Origin: BCD1 sp965230565
Lineage (GTDB): Bacteria > Bacteroidota > Bacteroidia > Chitinophagales > Saprospiraceae
Length of the DNA: 64,000 bases
NCBI GenBank assembly: GCA_965230565.1
Contig: CBDDLH010000007.1
Span: forward strand, 340,142 to 404,141
Direction: 5' to 3'
A program made the translations under genes and the position numbers. Below the pieces are notes generated by a model that was not told the DNA's origin, made no database searches, and saw only the letters and a program-made list of their open reading frames with translations. This document shows positions 61,314-64,000 of the stretch, piece by piece (position 1 is the first letter of the stretch; each line of letters begins with the position of its first letter).

Positions 61314-64000
61314 TTACCTATTATTTCTCCTCCACACCAAAAAAGCTCCAATTAATACCACAATGGGAATCAAATATTTCCACCAATCAATTGGGGGTTT
61401 TAGATCTATGGTTTCATTATTGCCCATCATCGCAAAACCTGCCCAGTCGTAGGGAGTTTTTATATGACCGTTACCATCAGGAGTGTCCAAATAATCAAGT
61501 TTTGCCAATCGCAATGCTTCCGCTTTCGTTTGGCCATCTTTTAGGTTTTTATAAAAAACAGGAAATATCTGACCTGTGGAGGCTGCATTAACTTTCCACA
61601 AACTGGCAATAATGCTGTTGGCTCCGGCATAGGTAAAGCCCCTGGAAAGACTGAATATCCCCTCACCTGACTTCACCTCTCCGAGGTTCGTTTCACAAGC
61701 ACTCAGGACGATGAGGTCTGACGGTAAATTCATGGCATACAATTCCTGTAAGGTCAGCACCGTATCTGCAAAGGCAATTACGGGTTGTCCGGCTTCCATA
61801 TTTGCTTCCGCATGGGTAGACAGGTGCAGGATGGAATAACGGTCAGACCATCGGTTTAACAGTGACTTTGTAGCCTTCTGACTTTTATAATAACTTCCTG
61901 AAATGATCTTTCGCAGAAAGGAAGTTTCCTTAGCGGTATAAGGCAGAGCTGCGAATTCTCCAGATCCTGATTCGGAAAAAGGAGCAAAGGCCATTATTCT
62001 ACCCTCTCCAACCTGACCTGACGTTTGCTGTTCAAGGATGGTGGCAGAGAAACTCAACCTGACTTCGAAATCCCGGATCAAATACGGCAATGTTTCCAGG
62101 TTGGTATGGTCCACAGGTTTTGTAAGCAATGCTTCAAAAGGCAAAAACCCTAACAGGCCGTCCGGAATAATGATGAGTTTTTCCACGCCTTCCAATCCGG
62201 CAGGAGCTACCAGGTATTCATATAATTTATTTGCTGCTGTCGCATAACCTTGAGGATCATTGGCAATGGCATAAGCATTGCTGAAGAAAGCAAGATAATC
62301 ACCAATTAGGCTGTCTGTATCATTAGCTGTTCCCAATTCCAGAAGCACAGGTTCCTCACTTCCATTATACGCAAACAACCAACTACTTTCTGATCCAAGG
62401 AAAAAATGTAACAGGGCAGTTTTGCCATCTTGTAGTTGATGTTGTTTAAGTGTTTCCAGAGGAACCACAGAGGTTTCATACATCAACTTGAAATAATCAG
62501 GATATTTCTCCGCAATGGTTTTGTTGAGTTGATCCCGCTCCTCATTTAGTTTTTTCAATTTGGAAAGAATGGCAGATTTTTCCTCTTTCGAAGCCGCATT
62601 GAGTGATTCCCGGGTTTCAAAAAGAGCATTGATAATTCTTTTCTCCTCTGCCTTTAAAGTCTCATCGCCTATATCATTCAGCACTTCCTCCTGGACCATT
62701 GCATCTAGCAAGAGCACTGCCCTGCTCTTTTCCAGAAAAGCAAATGCTTTCTTCATATCTCCTGCAAGGTAGCAGGCATGGATAGCTTTTTCGTAGATGG
62801 GTAGAACCTTTTCCTGCCAGAAAATTTTAGAAGATTGTTCTGAGTGGTCGCGGCGGAGAAGATCAGTAACCTTATCACATTGTTCTAAAGTTTTTATGGA
62901 TGAATTCAGGTACTTTTCATCTCCCTGAAATTCATAAACCAAAAACAAGCACTTGGCCTTGTCAAACAGGTAGTCAAGCATATCTGCTTTTGAAGGTAAC
63001 CTGGAAATATATTCCATGGAGGGGGTATTTATTACATCCTTTACCTCCTCACCCGACTCCTGACAGGCAGCTTCATGGAAAAACAATAGTGCTTTTTCAT
63101 ACCTTCTATTAAAGAGGAAATACTCTGCTAAATTATTTTTACTTTGGGCTATCAGAGTTCGATTACCTGTTTTTATTCCAAGACTTAGTCCTTGGTCAAA
63201 ATAGGCCTTTGCTTTTTCAGATCGATTTGTTTTCAGAAAGGCTAGTCCTACATTATTTAGTTGTTTGCCAAGCTCGCCTTCATTATCAAAATACTTTGCC
63301 AGTTTAATAGCTAAATGACCATATTCAATGCACTGATCGAATTTTTTTAATTCCAAATAACTTACGCACAGATTATTATAACAACTCGCTAAATCCTCTT
63401 CAGGAGAAAGCCCTTCATAATATTCCTTTACAAGTAAGAGGCTATCAATGGCCCTTTTGTACATACCCTTGTTGAATAAAACAAGTCCCATTTCCAATCT
63501 ACCCTTATACAGTCTGCTTGAATCCTCGTATATGAAAGATCGATTTATTGCCAGATCTAAAGTTTGAATTGACCTGTCATAATCTCCAAATTTATTGTAA
63601 ATATTCCCTAATTCCACAAGACTCCGGCATTGACGATCGAGGTCTCCAGTTTCGAAGATTCCCAAAGCATTTTTAAAAAAAAGCTCAGCCTCCCCATACC
63701 GGCCATTGTCTTTGAAAAACACCCCCATATTATGATTGGATTTTCCAAATTCCTCTTCAAAGGGCCAGCAAATCAAGCTACGTATGGCCAATGCTTTATG
63801 TGTGTAATGAATGGCTGTATCAATATTTTCTCTATAATTATCAGCACCAATTTTGTGATAAATATCAGCTATCGAAGACTGGTATTCCCAACAATCCAAA
63901 TGAGACTCAACGAATTCCAAAGATTCCTCTTTGTTAGAACCATCAGGAATATTAAACAAATAGGAATACTCACATTGCCCAAATAAAAAAGCCGGCACTG
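61314..64000 (-). CDS. TPR-CHAT domain protease-like protein, N-terminus cut by window edge
   Basis: At least 894 residues; the frame runs off the right edge within the signal peptide (visible end 'FLFGQ'). Residues about 20-330 are TPR repeats, 390-500 a coiled-coil-rich linker, 560-850 a CHAT domain with catalytic His ('ILHLSTHAEANM') and Cys ('IVLSACETNLGE') and 'GFTYAGANSIIASLWKVN'. A membrane helix near the C-terminus ('YLIPIVVLIGAFLVW') is followed by basic residues. CHAT domains are caspase-like proteases; target unknown. The apparent GTG start at 63998 is not the real one. Confidence 0.9.
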   Translation of the reverse strand, partial: VPAFLFGQCEYSYLFNIPDGSNKEESLEFVESHLDCWEYQSSIADIYHKIGADNYRENIDTAIHYTHKALAIRSLICWPFEEEFGKSNHNMGVFFKDNGRYGEAELFFKNALGIFETGDLDRQCRSLVELGNIYNKFGDYDRSIQTLDLAINRSFIYEDSSRLYKGRLEMGLVLFNKGMYKRAIDSLLLVKEYYEGLSPEEDLASCYNNLCVSYLELKKFDQCIEYGHLAIKLAKYFDNEGELGKQLNNVGLAFLKTNRSEKAKAYFDQGLSLGIKTGNRTLIAQSKNNLAEYFLFNRRYEKALLFFHEAACQESGEEVKDVINTPSMEYISRLPSKADMLDYLFDKAKCLFLVYEFQGDEKYLNSSIKTLEQCDKVTDLLRRDHSEQSSKIFWQEKVLPIYEKAIHACYLAGDMKKAFAFLEKSRAVLLLDAMVQEEVLNDIGDETLKAEEKRIINALFETRESLNAASKEEKSAILSKLKKLNEERDQLNKTIAEKYPDYFKLMYETSVVPLETLKQHQLQDGKTALLHFFLGSESSWLFAYNGSEEPVLLELGTANDTDSLIGDYLAFFSNAYAIANDPQGYATAANKLYEYLVAPAGLEGVEKLIIIPDGLLGFLPFEALLTKPVDHTNLETLPYLIRDFEVRLSFSATILEQQTSGQVGEGRIMAFAPFSESGSGEFAALPYTAKETSFLRKIISGSYYKSQKATKSLLNRWSDRYSILHLSTHAEANMEAGQPVIAFADTVLTLQELYAMNLPSDLIVLSACETNLGEVKSGEGIFSLSRGFTYAGANSIIASLWKVNAASTGQIFPVFYKNLKDGQTKAEALRLAKLDYLDTPDGNGHIKTPYDWAGFAMMGNNETIDLKPPIDWWKYLIPIVVLIGAFLVWRRNNR

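Overview
The window looks like a chromosomal segment of a Bacteroidota bacterium, most likely Saprospiraceae-like. The evidence is type IX secretion sorting domains (gliding-motility C-terminal type B at the left edge, and a Por-type tail on a peroxidase), TonB-dependent receptors with carboxypeptidase-regulatory-like N-termini, A/T-rich initiation regions without Shine-Dalgarno sites, TTTG / TAnnTTTG promoter elements, and families such as DUF4199, DUF2141 and BlaI/M56. No tRNA, rRNA, CRISPR array or transposase was recognised.

Left part (1-10.2 kb): the end of a giant PKD/Ig-repeat surface protein, a two-gene unit of unknown function on the minus strand, an AT-rich stretch with a tiny secreted-peptide ORF, a hypothetical gene, an ECF sigma factor, a TonB-dependent receptor and a TPR-like lipoprotein.

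The most interesting region is 10.5-24.3 kb. A tight operon encodes a small TPR-like protein, an acyl-AMP ligase, a phosphopantetheinyl transferase, a FabZ-like dehydratase, a ketosynthase-like chain-length factor without the catalytic Cys, a ketoreductase, an intact ketosynthase and an ACP. This is a minimal type II polyketide set with reduction and dehydration but no enoyl reductase, the combination expected to make a conjugated polyene acyl-ACP. Directly downstream are three tandem 45-residue genes with near-identical N-terminal parts and variable, strictly alternating Val/polar tails (RiPP precursors by architecture). A strong hairpin follows, then an M50 metallopeptidase with a PqqD-like N-terminus, a ureohydrolase with a winged-helix-like N-terminal extension (candidate peptide arginase), an alpha/beta hydrolase, an LpxL-like acyltransferase and a TonB-dependent receptor. 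My reading is a hybrid pathway: Arg in the peptide is hydrolysed to Orn, and a polyene chain made on the ACP is transferred to the peptide. This is inference; the homologies are the evidence.

From 24.5 to 29.5 kb lie DUF2141, TPR, outer-membrane and S41 peptidase genes and an ABC exporter. From 29.8 to 39.3 kb lie mostly minus-strand glycosyltransferases, DUF4199 membrane proteins, a dihydroorotase-like protein lacking its metal ligands, and a large membrane protein. Housekeeping genes follow: rimO, purH, and coaX with an outer-membrane protein and two paralogous TPR proteins. The right part has a BlaI/M56 regulatory pair with an odd Pro/Lys-rich tail, a geranylgeranyl-reductase-family oxidoreductase, a sigma/membrane-protein/DUF4097-like operon, an animal-type haem peroxidase, a Crp/Fnr regulator, an MFS transporter, a GH5-like glycosidase and a TPR-CHAT protease cut by the window edge. 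Intergenic spaces carry several families of short dispersed repeats and palindromes.
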